A model generated the notes under the pieces. That model did no database searches, had not been told where the DNA came from, and saw only the letters and a program-made list of their open reading frames with translations. A program made the translations under genes and the position numbers. A stretch of 64,000 nucleotides of DNA from an uncultured Flavobacteriaceae bacterium (GTDB lineage: Bacteria; Bacteroidota; Bacteroidia; Flavobacteriales; Flavobacteriaceae). This document shows, piece after piece, positions 52,804 to 62,546 of this stretch. How positions within the stretch are numbered: the stretch's first letter is position 1; the number at the start of each line of letters is the position of its first letter. The stretch spans positions 28,149-92,148 of the forward strand of contig CAJQMT010000021.1 in the NCBI GenBank assembly GCA_905479475.1, written 5' to 3'.

Positions 52804-54174
52804 TTATCTCGGACGGCACGACGCTACCAAAGCAATGACTTCCTTTAGCTTAAAACAAGCTGGATACAACTCTTTGATGATATTTAAAAATTTAAAATCA
52901 ATGGCCATTCCGTTTTTCAAATGTAAAAAAGATTCCTCTTTTTTTCCAAGCTCCATAAAAACACCAAACAAGCGGTATTCTATTTCTGCAGATTCTTTGT
53001 AGTAGTTTTTTGCCCGAATCAAACTTTCCAATGCGAGGTTGTAATCTCCTATAAAATACTGAACATCTACCAAAGCCATCCATACCTCTAATGCTTTGTC
53101 ATCCAAACTCAAACAACGCTTAAAAGCATCCACACTCTCTTCATAATTAGACAAGTTTAAATTGATTTCTCCAAACTTTCTCCAATATTCAGGGTTAAAT
53201 TCATCAATAGACAACAACTTTTTACAATAATAGAGAGCTTTGTCATAGTCCTTCAATTCTACAAAAACATGAGACAAGGCCAACCAAGCCTTGTCTAATA
53301 AGGGATCTTCATTCACCGCTTTTTTATAAAACTCTGCCGCTTTGTGAAAGGTTTCATTCTTGCGAAAACAGTCTCCTATTCGCAAATAAACAAATGCTGT
53401 AGGATCATCCAACTCGAGCGCCACTGTATAATTTTCAATAGCCTCCTCCCAACGTTCTAAAAACTCCAAGGTTTTTGCCTTTTCGATATAGCCTCCCACA
53501 AAATTCTCATCGATTAAAACAGCATAATCGAAAGACTTCAAAGCCTCTTCATAATTTTCAACAACCATATACTGCCTTCCTAATTGGTGCCATGCGACCT
53601 CACAGTATGGGTTTTTATTCAAATAATCATTCAAATACACGATGGCTTCGCTGTGTTTTGAATCCATATCAAAACAATAAATAACATTGTACAAGGAGGA
53701 ATAATCTTCGTAATCCACCTCTACGCATTTCGCAAAATTCACACGTGCTTTGTCAAAATTGTCCAAAAACAAATACTCCATCGCAATCAAGGAGGTAACA
53801 TCGGCAAGGTCATTGGTATGTTTCAAGGCAATTTTTAAGGAATGAATGGCCTCTTCGTGCTTGTCTTCTTTCGAAAGAATCGCTGCTTTTTGAATATGCA
53901 CTTCTTCATTTGTTGGCTCCAAAGCCTCAATCTCGTGCAACAGCCTTTTCGCATCTACAATTTTATCTTCAAAAATGTACAACTCCACTTTTAACAATTT
54001 TAACATCGCCGAGTAAGGATGCTGCTCCAAACTTAATTTGACTGCTTTTTTCGCCAATGCATGTCTTCCATTGTCTATATAATAATGTATAATTTCCTCA
54101 AATTCTGATGAGTCAAAAAAATACACTTTATTGGTTTTTAACATCGATTCAAATCTCGATAAAGCCATAGGCAT
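52804..54174 (-). CDS. Tetratricopeptide repeat protein
   Basis: 456 residues, almost entirely TPR units of 34 residues from about residue 25 to 440, for example IAYLNDYLNKNPYCEVAWHQLGRQYMVVENYEEALKSFDYAVLIDENFVGGYIEKAK and ENYTVALELDDPTAFVYLRIGDC. No signal peptide or membrane helix, so cytosolic. TPR scaffolds mediate protein-protein contacts; partner unknown. Stands upstream of the DUF368 pair on the same strand with about 60 bp between. Confidence 0.9.
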   Translation of the reverse strand: MPMALSRFESMLKTNKVYFFDSSEFEEIIHYYIDNGRHALAKKAVKLSLEQHPYSAMLKLLKVELYIFEDKIVDAKRLLHEIEALEPTNEEVHIQKAAILSKEDKHEEAIHSLKIALKHTNDLADVTSLIAMEYLFLDNFDKARVNFAKCVEVDYEDYSSLYNVIYCFDMDSKHSEAIVYLNDYLNKNPYCEVAWHQLGRQYMVVENYEEALKSFDYAVLIDENFVGGYIEKAKTLEFLERWEEAIENYTVALELDDPTAFVYLRIGDCFRKNETFHKAAEFYKKAVNEDPLLDKAWLALSHVFVELKDYDKALYYCKKLLSIDEFNPEYWRKFGEINLNLSNYEESVDAFKRCLSLDDKALEVWMALVDVQYFIGDYNLALESLIRAKNYYKESAEIEYRLFGVFMELGKKEESFLHLKNGMAIDFKFLNIIKELYPACFKLKEVIALVASCRPR

Positions 54175-54432
54175 CTATTGTCTTAAAATAAAAACATTTT
54201 CAATAAATTAAAAATACGATTTGACTCGCTTGAAAAGAGTTCCGCTAGCATATTCTTTTTAACAATTTAATTAACATCTCATACTCGAAATTGAAAACGA
54301 ATCAATACCTTTTCAAAACCAATGAGCAATTGCATCAAAATTTGTTAATTTTTCGATTGCTCTGTATTTGATATTCAATGGGGCTTCTCTCCAAAAATCC
54401 AGTTTTTAATTTTATTACTGACGAATTACAAG

Positions 54433-54440
54433 TATATTTG
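54433..54440 (+). promoter_or_regulatory. -7 promoter motif for pyrR-pyrB
   Basis: TATATTTG, 28 bp before the pyrR ATG at 54469. Confidence 0.5.
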
Positions 54441-54468
54441 TTCTTCAAAACCTGCTTTGGTCATTATT

Positions 54469-55011
54469 ATGAGTGATAAAATTTTACTAAACTCCAAGGA
54501 AATTAAAATCATATTGCATCGATTAGCCTGTCAATTGATCGAAAACCATGGCGATTTTTCAAATACTGTTCTTTTAGGCATTCAACCACGCGGAACCTTC
54601 TTGGCACAACGACTCGGAAAGCTGTTAGAAGAGGAATACAATATTCAAAACATCAAATTAGGTTTGCTAGATATCACTTTTTTTAGAGATGATTTTAGAA
54701 GAAGAGATGCGCCATTAGAGGCCAATACTACGCATGTTGACTTTATTATCGAAGACAAAAATGTGGTCATTATTGACGATGTTTTGTTTTCAGGAAGAAG
54801 TATCAATGCTGCACTGTCAGCAATGCAATCTTACGGAAGACCAAAACAAACAGAATTATTGTGTCTTATAGACAGACGTTTTAGCAGGCATTTACCAATA
54901 CAACCCGACTACAGGGGAAGACAAGTGGATGTGATCAATAACGAAAGAGTTGCTGTTCTATGGGAAGAAAACGATGGAAAGGATGCTATTTATCTAACAA
55001 CGAATGATTAA
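54469..55011 (+). CDS. pyrR: PyrR, bifunctional pyrimidine regulator/uracil phosphoribosyltransferase
   Basis: 180 residues from the ATG at 54469; a start at 54457 is also possible. Seen: KEIKIILHRLACQLIENHGDFSNTVLLGIQPRGTFLAQRL, LGLLDITFFRDDFRRRD, the PRPP loop VVIIDDVLFSGRSINAAL and CLIDRRFSRHLPIQPDYRGRQVDV, all typical of PyrR. In Gram-positive bacteria it binds pyr mRNA in response to UMP. Here only 28 bp lie between the -7 motif and pyrR, so no room for an upstream attenuator; regulation, if any, would be different. Overlaps or abuts pyrB. Confidence 0.93.
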   Translation: MSDKILLNSKEIKIILHRLACQLIENHGDFSNTVLLGIQPRGTFLAQRLGKLLEEEYNIQNIKLGLLDITFFRDDFRRRDAPLEANTTHVDFIIEDKNVVIIDDVLFSGRSINAALSAMQSYGRPKQTELLCLIDRRFSRHLPIQPDYRGRQVDVINNERVAVLWEENDGKDAIYLTTND

Positions 55012-55018
55012 AAACGAA

Positions 55019-55948
55019 ATGAAGTCACTAAGTGTTCAAAATTTACTCGGCATAAAGCATCTCAAAAAAGAAGATTTAGACCTTATTTTTGAAACGGCAG
55101 ACCACTTTAAAGAGGTCATCAATCGCCCCATCAAAAAAGTTCCATCACTGCGAGACATCACCATTGCAAATTTATTTTTTGAAAACAGCACACGTACAAA
55201 ATTATCGTTTGAATTGGCTGAAAAGCGACTTTCTGCAGACATCGTTAATTTCTCAGCAGGTCAATCGTCTCTAAAGAAAGGGGAGACATTGATCGACACG
55301 GTCAATAATATTTTATCGATGAAAGTGGATATTGTAGTGATGCGGCACCCGAATGTGGGCGCTGGTGTTTTCCTTTCCAAACACGTAGACGCCAAGATTA
55401 TCAATGCTGGAGACGGTACGCACGAACACCCAACGCAAGCGCTACTCGACTCCTACTCGATACGCGAAAAACTCGGAGATGTGGCTGGTAAAAAAGTTGT
55501 AATTGTAGGCGATGTTCTGCACTCCAGAGTGGCTTTGTCAAATATTTTTGCTTTGCAATTGCAAGGAGCAGAAGTCAAAGTATGTGGCCCCACAACTTTG
55601 ATCCCAAAACACATTGAAAGTTTGGGTGTAAAAGCAGAGACCAACCTGCGAAAAGCACTCGAATGGTGCGATGTTGCAAATGTGCTAAGGGTACAACACG
55701 AAAGAATGGATGTAAAATATTTCCCTTCTACCAGAGAATACACGCAACTGTTCGGAATCAACAAAGAAATTTTAAACTCTCTAAATAAAGAGATTGTAGT
55801 AATGCACCCCGGCCCCATCAATCGTGGTGTAGAGATTACGAGTGATGTCGCTGACTCTGATCAATCCATTATCTTAAACCAAGTAGAAAATGGTGTCGCC
55901 GTTCGAATGGCCTGTATTTATTTACTCGCTGAACAAATAAAAAGATAG
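55019..55948 (+). CDS. pyrB: Aspartate carbamoyltransferase catalytic subunit (PyrB)
   Basis: 309 residues from the ATG at 55019 (MKSLSVQNLLGIKHLKKEDL); an ATG at 55004 overlapping the pyrR stop would add five residues. First committed step of pyrimidine synthesis. Seen: the carbamoyl-phosphate signature FFENSTRTKLSFELAEKRL, HPNVGAGVFLSKHV, NAGDGTHEHPTQALLDSYSIRE, VVIVGDVLHSRVALSNIFAL and MHPGPINRGVEI. No pyrI regulatory subunit follows. Confidence 0.95.
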   Translation: MKSLSVQNLLGIKHLKKEDLDLIFETADHFKEVINRPIKKVPSLRDITIANLFFENSTRTKLSFELAEKRLSADIVNFSAGQSSLKKGETLIDTVNNILSMKVDIVVMRHPNVGAGVFLSKHVDAKIINAGDGTHEHPTQALLDSYSIREKLGDVAGKKVVIVGDVLHSRVALSNIFALQLQGAEVKVCGPTTLIPKHIESLGVKAETNLRKALEWCDVANVLRVQHERMDVKYFPSTREYTQLFGINKEILNSLNKEIVVMHPGPINRGVEITSDVADSDQSIILNQVENGVAVRMACIYLLAEQIKR

Positions 55949-56004
55949 GTATTCTTTGAATCGCTTTCAAAAGGGAACTCCAAGACTAAAAAACCAAATA
56001 CGAT

Positions 56005-56343
56005 ATGCTAATTGAAAAAAATGAAACCTATACGGTAGTACTTCCCGAAGAGAATTCTTTTGCTGAATTCTACACTGTATTTCTTTCAAGAACAAATGAA
56101 ATCTCGGAGACACACCTCTTTTTAAATTTATTGAACACATTCCCTATATCTGTAAATGAGCTCGAAAAATTTGCGAAGTTTTCCAAACAACAAAAAGAAA
56201 ATGAGAAGTCATTTGTATTGATTACCAACGCGGTTGAAATTGATGACTTTGAAGACGAAACCTTAAGTGTTGTCCCAACACTTATAGAGGCCGAAGATGT
56301 TTTAGAAATGGACGAGATCGAACGAGATCTTATGAGTTTATAA
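56005..56343 (+). CDS. Small conserved protein before RNase Z
   Basis: 112 residues, alpha/beta, beginning MLIEKNETYTVVLPEENSFAEFYTVFL. The C-terminal segment SVVPTLIEAEDVLEMDEIERDLMSL is the most conserved part as I recall from flavobacterial relatives, which are often named 'ribonuclease Z' although they lack every metallo-beta-lactamase motif. Only five bp separate it from the true RNase Z gene, so the wrong name probably arose from the neighbour. Function unknown. Confidence 0.8.
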   Translation: MLIEKNETYTVVLPEENSFAEFYTVFLSRTNEISETHLFLNLLNTFPISVNELEKFAKFSKQQKENEKSFVLITNAVEIDDFEDETLSVVPTLIEAEDVLEMDEIERDLMSL

Positions 56344-56347
56344 CCCC

Positions 56348-57265
56348 ATGAGTATTCAACTTACCATACTCGGCTGTCATTCTGCAACACCCAGAAACAA
56401 TGCACATCCTACCTCACAATTTCTAGAAATCAACGAACGTCATTTTTTAATTGATTGCGGAGAAGGCACACAAACATTACTTCGAAAAAACAAAATTCAA
56501 TTTGCTAAAATCAGGCATATCTTTATCTCCCATTTACACGGGGATCATTTTTACGGACTGATTGGATTGATAGCTACTTTTGGTCTCTTAAACAGAGAGC
56601 ATGATTTGCATATTTATGGCCCCAAAGGCATCAAAGAAATCATTACACTGCAAATAAAACTGTGTAAATCATGGACTAAATTCTCTCTCATTTTCCATGA
56701 ACTGAACGGCACTGAAAGCACGGTTGTGTTTGAAGACAAAAAAGTAATCGTACGGACCATTCCCTTAGACCATCGAATTTATACCAACGGATATTTATTC
56801 CAAGAAAAAGAAGGTCCACGGAAATTGAATATGGAAAAAATTCAATTGAATCCTGAAATACAAGTTTGTGATTACCACAATTTGAAAAAAGGAAAGAATT
56901 TTATTGCTACCAATGGTGCTGAAATTCCAAACGAAAAACTGACATTACCTCCCAAAAAACCTGCTTCTTACGCCTTCTGTAGCGATACAGCCTTTCTTCC
57001 GGAAATTGTGTCTCTTCTCAAAGAAGTTGATTTATTATACCATGAAGCTACTTTCTTAGAAACCGAAAAATCTTTGGCAAAAAAAACCAAACACAGTACT
57101 GCAAAAGAAGCTGCAACCATCGCAAAAGAAGCCCAAGTAGGACAACTTATCATTGGTCATTATTCTAACCGTTACAAAGATCTCACCCCATTCCAAAAAG
57201 AGGCAGAAGAGATCTTCTCCAATACACACCTCGCGCAAACAGGAAAAATGTTTTCCATAGGCTAA
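56348..57265 (+). CDS. rnz: Ribonuclease Z
   Basis: 305 residues, metallo-beta-lactamase fold endonuclease that matures tRNA 3' ends. Seen: LTILGCHSATPRNNAHPTSQFLEI, the zinc motif FISHLHGDHFYGLIGL (HxHxDH), LDHRIYTNGYLFQEK, SDTAFLPEIVSLLKEVDLLYHEATF and KHSTAKEAATIAKEAQVGQLIIGHYSNRYKD with the remaining His/Asp ligands. Normal length. Confidence 0.96.
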   Translation: MSIQLTILGCHSATPRNNAHPTSQFLEINERHFLIDCGEGTQTLLRKNKIQFAKIRHIFISHLHGDHFYGLIGLIATFGLLNREHDLHIYGPKGIKEIITLQIKLCKSWTKFSLIFHELNGTESTVVFEDKKVIVRTIPLDHRIYTNGYLFQEKEGPRKLNMEKIQLNPEIQVCDYHNLKKGKNFIATNGAEIPNEKLTLPPKKPASYAFCSDTAFLPEIVSLLKEVDLLYHEATFLETEKSLAKKTKHSTAKEAATIAKEAQVGQLIIGHYSNRYKDLTPFQKEAEEIFSNTHLAQTGKMFSIG

Positions 57266-57382
57266 CAAATTATTGCTTGTACAGCCCCAAACCACATTCG
57301 TTTAAATATTTAAAGGAATAGATCCTTCTTTCAAATATTCTTTTAAATTTGTAGGAACGCTAACTTTTCACACAAAAAGTGT

Positions 57383-58720
57383 ATGACAAACTCGATCCTT
57401 TTTTTTGTAGCCTGTATGTTCTGTATGTTTGTAGGCTTCCTCATTGGCAAAATCATTTCCAAACTCAAGTCTGAAAAAGAACAAATTGGGTTGAAAGAAA
57501 AGAACAACAACCTCACAACTCTTTTATCCGAAGCCAAAGAAAATAGCGATGCGCTTCGCAGTTCTAAAGAGCGCGAACTAGGCGCCCTTAGAGAAAAAAA
57601 CAACGCGCTAAGTATCACGATTACCAAAACAAACGCAACCTTGGAAAATAGCGAAAAGACGTTGCGTGAAAACAAAAAAGAAGTCGAACAACTTCAAGAA
57701 AAATTCAGCAAAGAATTTGAAAATTTAGCGAACAAAATTTTAGATGAAAAATCACAAAAATTCAAACAACAAAATAAAGAAAGTATTCATGAAATTTTAA
57801 ATCCTTTAAAAGAAAAAATACAAACTTTTGAAAAAAAAGTAGAGGAAACCAACAAAGAGAGTATCGGAAGACATTCTGCTTTGAACGAACAAATCAAAGG
57901 CCTAAAAGACTTGAATTTAAAAATGAGTCAAGAAGCCATCAACTTGACCAAAGCTTTGAAAGGAGATAGTAAAACACAAGGGAATTGGGGAGAAATGATC
58001 CTCGAACGGGTTTTAGAAAAGTCAGGTTTAGAAAAAGGCAGAGAGTACGATCTAGAAAAAAGTTTCGCTGTTGACGCTGAATATAAAACACGTTTACGTC
58101 CAGATGTAATTATAAACTTACCGGACAATCGTAAAATGATTGTCGATTCAAAAGTTTCTTTGACTGCTTATGAGCAATTTGTAAACTCAGAAAATGAATT
58201 AGAAAAAGCGAAATACTTAAAAGAACATGTCAACTCTTTGAAACGACATATAGATCAATTGAGCGCAAAGAAGTACGAGGATTTGTATCAAATTGAATCT
58301 CCAGATTTTGTACTCTTATTTATCCCTATAGAACCTGCCTTTGCGATGGCATTGGAAGAAGACGGCCAACTATACAACAAGGCATTTGAAAAAAACATAG
58401 TGATCGTAACGCCTTCTACATTGCTAGCTACCTTAAGAACAATTGATAGCATGTGGCAAAATGAAAAGCAACAAAAAAATGCGATTGAAATTTCCAGACA
58501 GGCAGGTGCTTTGTATGACAAATTTGTGGGATTGTATCAAGATCTTATTAAAATAGGACGAAAAATGGACGATGTAAAAAAAGATTACAGCAGCGCTATG
58601 AACAAGTTACACGACGGAAAAGGAAACTTAGTTACCAGTGTTGAGAAAATTAAAAAACTGGGTGCAAAAGCTAAAAAATCTTTACCTGAAAGCAGTATTG
58701 AAAGAGCTATAGAAGAATAA
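57383..58720 (+). CDS. rmuC: DNA recombination protein RmuC
   Basis: 445 residues. N-terminal membrane helix (about 5-22, FVACMFCMFVGFLIGKIIS), long coiled coil (about 25-190), then the RmuC domain with a nuclease-like core: NWGEMILERVLEKSGLEKGREYDLEKSF, RPDVIINLPDNRKMIVDSKVSLTAYEQFVN, FVLLFIPIEPAFAMAL and PSTLLATLRTIDSMWQNEKQQKNA. Known to limit DNA inversions between short inverted repeats in E. coli. Intact. Confidence 0.93.
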   Translation: MTNSILFFVACMFCMFVGFLIGKIISKLKSEKEQIGLKEKNNNLTTLLSEAKENSDALRSSKERELGALREKNNALSITITKTNATLENSEKTLRENKKEVEQLQEKFSKEFENLANKILDEKSQKFKQQNKESIHEILNPLKEKIQTFEKKVEETNKESIGRHSALNEQIKGLKDLNLKMSQEAINLTKALKGDSKTQGNWGEMILERVLEKSGLEKGREYDLEKSFAVDAEYKTRLRPDVIINLPDNRKMIVDSKVSLTAYEQFVNSENELEKAKYLKEHVNSLKRHIDQLSAKKYEDLYQIESPDFVLLFIPIEPAFAMALEEDGQLYNKAFEKNIVIVTPSTLLATLRTIDSMWQNEKQQKNAIEISRQAGALYDKFVGLYQDLIKIGRKMDDVKKDYSSAMNKLHDGKGNLVTSVEKIKKLGAKAKKSLPESSIERAIEE

Positions 58721-58721
58721 A

Positions 58722-60131
58722 ATGAGTTACAAAAAGCATCTTTTTTTTATCACACTGAGCATATTAATTCCTTTAGCATCTCAAAACAGTGGCTTTTTTT
58801 GGGACAATGTCACTTTTGGCTACAAAATGGGAAATCACCTTTTCTACAACGGATTGTTCAATTTTCATTTTCCCAACGAATTTGACCCTGGACACCCTCC
58901 TTTCTTAGCCTTTATTTTAGCGAGCAGTTGGAAACTATTTGGAAAAAACTTACTGGTAAGCCATATCGCGCTGGCTCCCTTTATTTATGGTTTTTTTGTG
59001 CAACTCTTTTTATTTTGCAAACAGTTTACGAAAAACAAAAGACAAAGCTACTTTGCCTTTTTAATTGTCGTTTTAGACCCGACAATCTTAGCTCAGCTGG
59101 TTTTGATAAGTCCGGAAGTAATTCAAGTCTTCTTTTTCCTTTTGGTCGTAAACAACCTGCATAAGAACTATATTCTCAAAACACTCGGCTTGTTCTTTCT
59201 TGGTATTGTTACTTATAGAAGCATGATGCTTTTTGCAGGTATTTTCCTATACGAGGTGGTTCATCATTTATGGCTTTCTAGACACAACTTACCATCTTTT
59301 TTTTCAAAAAAAACAATCTTGTGCTATGGCTTTGGGGCTATTCCTGCATTTTCTTATATTTTTTTTAGATTGAGCGGAAAAGGCTGGTTGCAAACGCATC
59401 CCGATTCACCTTGGGAAAGTCTGTGGCATTTCGCATCTTTTGGGGAGTTTTTGAAAAATTGTATTGTATTGGTGCATCGTTATTTAGATTTTGGACGCAT
59501 TGCAATTTTTATTGTTTTGATTGGCCTACTTCTTTTTCAAAGAAAAATTTTCTTGGACAAAAAGAATAAAAAGCTTCTGCTTCTTGCGTTTTCGTCTGTT
59601 TTTTTTGTCGCTAGTATTTCCCTCGTCGCCATCAATCCATTTGGACACCGGTACTTTATTGTGTCTTATCTAATTTTTGCACTCGTTGCATTTAGAGGAC
59701 TATCGCTACTTCCAAGAAAAAGGAAGAAACTTGTATATGGACTTCTAATTGCTAGTTTGGTTTCTGGAAATTTATGGGTATACCCGAGAGAAATTTCCCA
59801 GGGTTGGGATGCGTCCTTAGCACATGTTCCCTATTTTGAACTGAGACAAAAAGCCATACAATACCTTGACGAAAATAATATTCCAATTCATAAAACAGGA
59901 ACTTTTTTTCCGAATGGCGGTAAAATCGACAAAATCGACTTATCAAACGATTCTAGAGCATTTTTAAATTTCAAAGCAGAAGAACCCTATGTCTTTTATT
60001 CGAATGTTTACAATCTTAGTGACGGTGAAATTTCTTTAATCGACGCCAATTACAAAACAATCAAAGTCTTTCGAAGTGGTACGGTTAAAATTGAAATCCT
60101 GCAACATAAACTAAAAAAGCCTTCTCAATAG
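58722..60131 (+). CDS. GT-C-type (ArnT/PMT-like) membrane protein
   Basis: 469 residues with about ten membrane helices in the first 345 and a soluble C-terminal part. The first loop carries SGFFWDNVTFGYKMGNHLFYN and DPGHPPFLAFIL, which fits the acidic and GHPP motifs of lipid-linked-sugar glycosyltransferases of the ArnT/PMT_2 type. Acceptor and donor unknown; related proteins transfer a sugar from a polyprenyl carrier in the periplasm. Starts one base after the rmuC stop, so co-transcribed with it. Confidence 0.75.
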   Translation: MSYKKHLFFITLSILIPLASQNSGFFWDNVTFGYKMGNHLFYNGLFNFHFPNEFDPGHPPFLAFILASSWKLFGKNLLVSHIALAPFIYGFFVQLFLFCKQFTKNKRQSYFAFLIVVLDPTILAQLVLISPEVIQVFFFLLVVNNLHKNYILKTLGLFFLGIVTYRSMMLFAGIFLYEVVHHLWLSRHNLPSFFSKKTILCYGFGAIPAFSYIFFRLSGKGWLQTHPDSPWESLWHFASFGEFLKNCIVLVHRYLDFGRIAIFIVLIGLLLFQRKIFLDKKNKKLLLLAFSSVFFVASISLVAINPFGHRYFIVSYLIFALVAFRGLSLLPRKRKKLVYGLLIASLVSGNLWVYPREISQGWDASLAHVPYFELRQKAIQYLDENNIPIHKTGTFFPNGGKIDKIDLSNDSRAFLNFKAEEPYVFYSNVYNLSDGEISLIDANYKTIKVFRSGTVKIEILQHKLKKPSQ

Positions 60132-60150
60132 AATTGAGAAGGCTTTTACT
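60115..60150. terminator. Bidirectional terminator before typA
   Basis: 15-bp perfect stem (60115-60129 with 60133-60147), three-base loop, A and T tracts on either side; ends the plus-strand gene at 60131 and typA on the minus strand. Confidence 0.9.
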
Positions 60151-60168
60151 TTTTTGAATGACTGAAAA

Positions 60169-61938
60169 TTACGCTTTGAAAGTAATTTTACGCATACGCA
60201 AACTCTCTGGAGTTACCTCTAAGTACTCATCAACTCTAATATACTCCATACATTCCTCCAATGAGAAATCAATTTTTGGAGCAATTTTCATTGCATCATC
60301 AGTACCAGACTTACGCATGTTTGTCAGTTGTTTCCCTTTGATTAGGTTTACAGCCATGTCTTCAGACTTGCTGTTTTCTCCAATTACTTGGCCAATATAG
60401 ATTTCCTCATTGATATCAATAAAGAATTTACCTCTATCCTGTAAACGGTCCAAAGCATAAGCGGTTGCTTTCCCAGCAGCAGCAGATACAATCGCTCCTT
60501 TTTCTTCCTCGGTAAACTCCCCTTTAAAAGGTCCATATTCGCTAAAACGATGGTTGATGATTGCTTGACCTGCAGTTGCAGTCAAAATTTTATTACGCAA
60601 GCCAATCAAACCTCTAGAAGGAATTGTAAATTCTAAGTGTTGCAAATCTCCTTTCGGCTCCATGACCATTAAGTCTCCTTTTCGCAACGAAACGAGATTT
60701 ACGGCTTTGGAAGCAACATCTTCAGGAACGTCAATAGACAAGGTTTCATAAGGTTCACATTTTTTACCATCAATTTCTTTGAGAATTACTTGTGGACGTC
60801 CTACTTGCAATTCATACCCCTCACGACGCATTGTCTCAATCAATACGGACAAATGCAATACACCACGTCCGAACACATTGAATTTGTCTTCAGAATCCGT
60901 AGTTTCAACTCTCAATGCTAAATTCTTTTCCAATTCTTTGAACAAACGATCACGCAAGTGTCGAGATGTTACAAACTTTCCTTCTTTTCCGAAAAAAGGA
61001 GAATTGTTGATCGTAAACAACATACTCATCGTAGGTTGATCAATTTCAGTCCTTGGCAATGCTTCTGGGTTTTCTAAATCTGCTATGGTATCTCCAATTT
61101 CAAATCCCTCAATCCCTGTAATTGCACAAATATCTCCACAACGTACTTTGTCGACCTGAGCTTTCCCCATTCCTTCGAATACGTGCAATTCTTTAATTCT
61201 TACTTTTTTCGTAGTTCCATCAGCTTTGCAAAGCATGTAATCTTTTCCAGCTTCTAAATCGCCACGGAAAATACGCCCAATAGCAATTCTTCCTGTAAAA
61301 GAAGAAAAATCTAAAGAGGTAATTTGCATCTGTGGGGTCCCTTCATTGTATGGAGTCTCTGGTATAGATTCTAATACAGCATCTAACAAAGGAACAATGT
61401 CTGTTGTTTCATTTTTCCAATCGGTACTCATCCAATTATTTTTTGCTGAACCGTAAACGGTTGCGAAATCAAGCTGTTCTTCCGTTGCTTCTAATGCAAA
61501 CATCAAATCGAACACCTTTTCATGTACAATATCTGGAGTACAGTTTTCTTTATCTACCTTGTTTACAACAACAATGGGAGTCAATCCCAATTCAATTGCT
61601 TTCCCTAATACAAAACGGGTTTGTGGCATCGGACCTTCAAAGGCATCTACCAATAACAAAACACCATCTGCCATCTTTAAAACACGCTCCACTTCTCCTC
61701 CAAAATCGGCATGGCCAGGAGTATCAATCACATTGATTTTAGTCCCTTTGTACTGCACGGAAACATTTTTAGAGAGAATGGTAATTCCTCTTTCACGTTC
61801 CAAATCATTGTTGTCTAACAAAAGGTCGGTTCTTTCTTTTCTATCGTCCAAAACTTTTGCCTGGTCGATAATTTTATCTACCAAGGTCGTCTTACCGTGG
61901 TCAACGTGTGCTATAATAGCGATATTTCTAATTTGCAT
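60169..61938 (-). CDS. typA: Ribosome-associated GTPase TypA/BipA
   Basis: 589 residues, normal length. GTPase of the EF-G family involved in 50S assembly and stress growth. Seen: G1 IIAHVDHGKTTLVDKI, G2 ERGITI, G3 DTPGHADFGGEVERV, G4 VVNKVDKENCTP and G5 YGSAKN, then domain II, EF-G-like domains III and V (RPQVILKEIDGKKCEPYETL, RGLIGLRNKILTATAGQAI), and the BipA-specific C-terminal domain ending EYLEVTPESLRMRKITFKA. A -7 motif TATTTTTG lies at 61957-61964 on the minus strand. Confidence 0.97.
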   Translation of the reverse strand: MQIRNIAIIAHVDHGKTTLVDKIIDQAKVLDDRKERTDLLLDNNDLERERGITILSKNVSVQYKGTKINVIDTPGHADFGGEVERVLKMADGVLLLVDAFEGPMPQTRFVLGKAIELGLTPIVVVNKVDKENCTPDIVHEKVFDLMFALEATEEQLDFATVYGSAKNNWMSTDWKNETTDIVPLLDAVLESIPETPYNEGTPQMQITSLDFSSFTGRIAIGRIFRGDLEAGKDYMLCKADGTTKKVRIKELHVFEGMGKAQVDKVRCGDICAITGIEGFEIGDTIADLENPEALPRTEIDQPTMSMLFTINNSPFFGKEGKFVTSRHLRDRLFKELEKNLALRVETTDSEDKFNVFGRGVLHLSVLIETMRREGYELQVGRPQVILKEIDGKKCEPYETLSIDVPEDVASKAVNLVSLRKGDLMVMEPKGDLQHLEFTIPSRGLIGLRNKILTATAGQAIINHRFSEYGPFKGEFTEEEKGAIVSAAAGKATAYALDRLQDRGKFFIDINEEIYIGQVIGENSKSEDMAVNLIKGKQLTNMRKSGTDDAMKIAPKIDFSLEECMEYIRVDEYLEVTPESLRMRKITFKA

Positions 61939-61956
61939 ACAAAAAATTTAAGGTTG

Positions 61957-61964
61957 CAAAAATA
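61957..61964 (-). promoter_or_regulatory. -7 promoter motif for typA
   Basis: TATTTTTG on the minus strand, 18 bp before the ATG at 61938. Confidence 0.5.
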
Positions 61965-62014
61965 CTATTTTAAATTGGAAAAAAGCTTTTCCAACATGAA
62001 TTAAACGAGGACAT

Positions 62015-62536
62015 TTAGTTTTTCCCAAAAAAATGCAAAGAATCTATTTTTTCCAAGGGCAATTTCCTTCCAAACTCCACACCGATCGCAGTATTGATTT
62101 CTTCGGTCCAAGTACCCGTAATGATCTCATTTGTTAAAAATTCATACGCTACTATCCCTTTGTACTCTTGACCTTCAGACGAATACATAAAGTTCAATAT
62201 CAAGACACGTCCGTGCAAGAAACCATAACCGTAATGCAAGTCTGTTTTTTCCACCAACCAAGTTGCTCGAATTTGGCCCTCGTCAAGATGCAATGACAAC
62301 AAGCCTACATAGCTTGTCTCGTCTTCCGATGAATTTTTCCCAACCAAATGATAGGTTCCTAAAATTCCGGCACGAGTAATTGGCTTCTTTTCTTCTTTCT
62401 CTTTCAAGTTGGCAAATTTATTTTTCCTTGCAACAAGCTCTTTGCCTAACGAAACAGCATCTTCTTTTTTCATAGAAATCCGTTCCTCTAGCATCTGTAT
62501 CGCAGAGGTTTTATTTGCTCTTAATTTTTTATTCAT
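62015..62536 (-). CDS. Conserved protein of unknown function
   Basis: 173 residues from the ATG at 62536; an upstream start at 62563 would overlap the metallophosphoesterase gene. N-terminal 65 residues are basic and helical (MNKKLRANKTSAIQMLEERISMKKEDAVSLGKEL), followed by a beta-rich domain with GILGTYHLVGKNSSEDETSYVGLLSLHLDEGQIRATWLVE and GTWTEEINTAIGVEFGRKLPL. No signal peptide or membrane helix. The beta part looks like a lipocalin- or calycin-type barrel but this is only a guess. Follows the metallophosphoesterase gene by about ten bases, so one transcript. Confidence 0.65.
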   Translation of the reverse strand: MNKKLRANKTSAIQMLEERISMKKEDAVSLGKELVARKNKFANLKEKEEKKPITRAGILGTYHLVGKNSSEDETSYVGLLSLHLDEGQIRATWLVEKTDLHYGYGFLHGRVLILNFMYSSEGQEYKGIVAYEFLTNEIITGTWTEEINTAIGVEFGRKLPLEKIDSLHFFGKN

Positions 62537-62546
62537 GCACTTTCTC

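Noticed and set aside
54175..54468. PyrR-type attenuator upstream of pyrR
   Set aside because: No terminator hairpin or PyrR-binding-loop-like sequence was seen between the promoter motif and the start codon.
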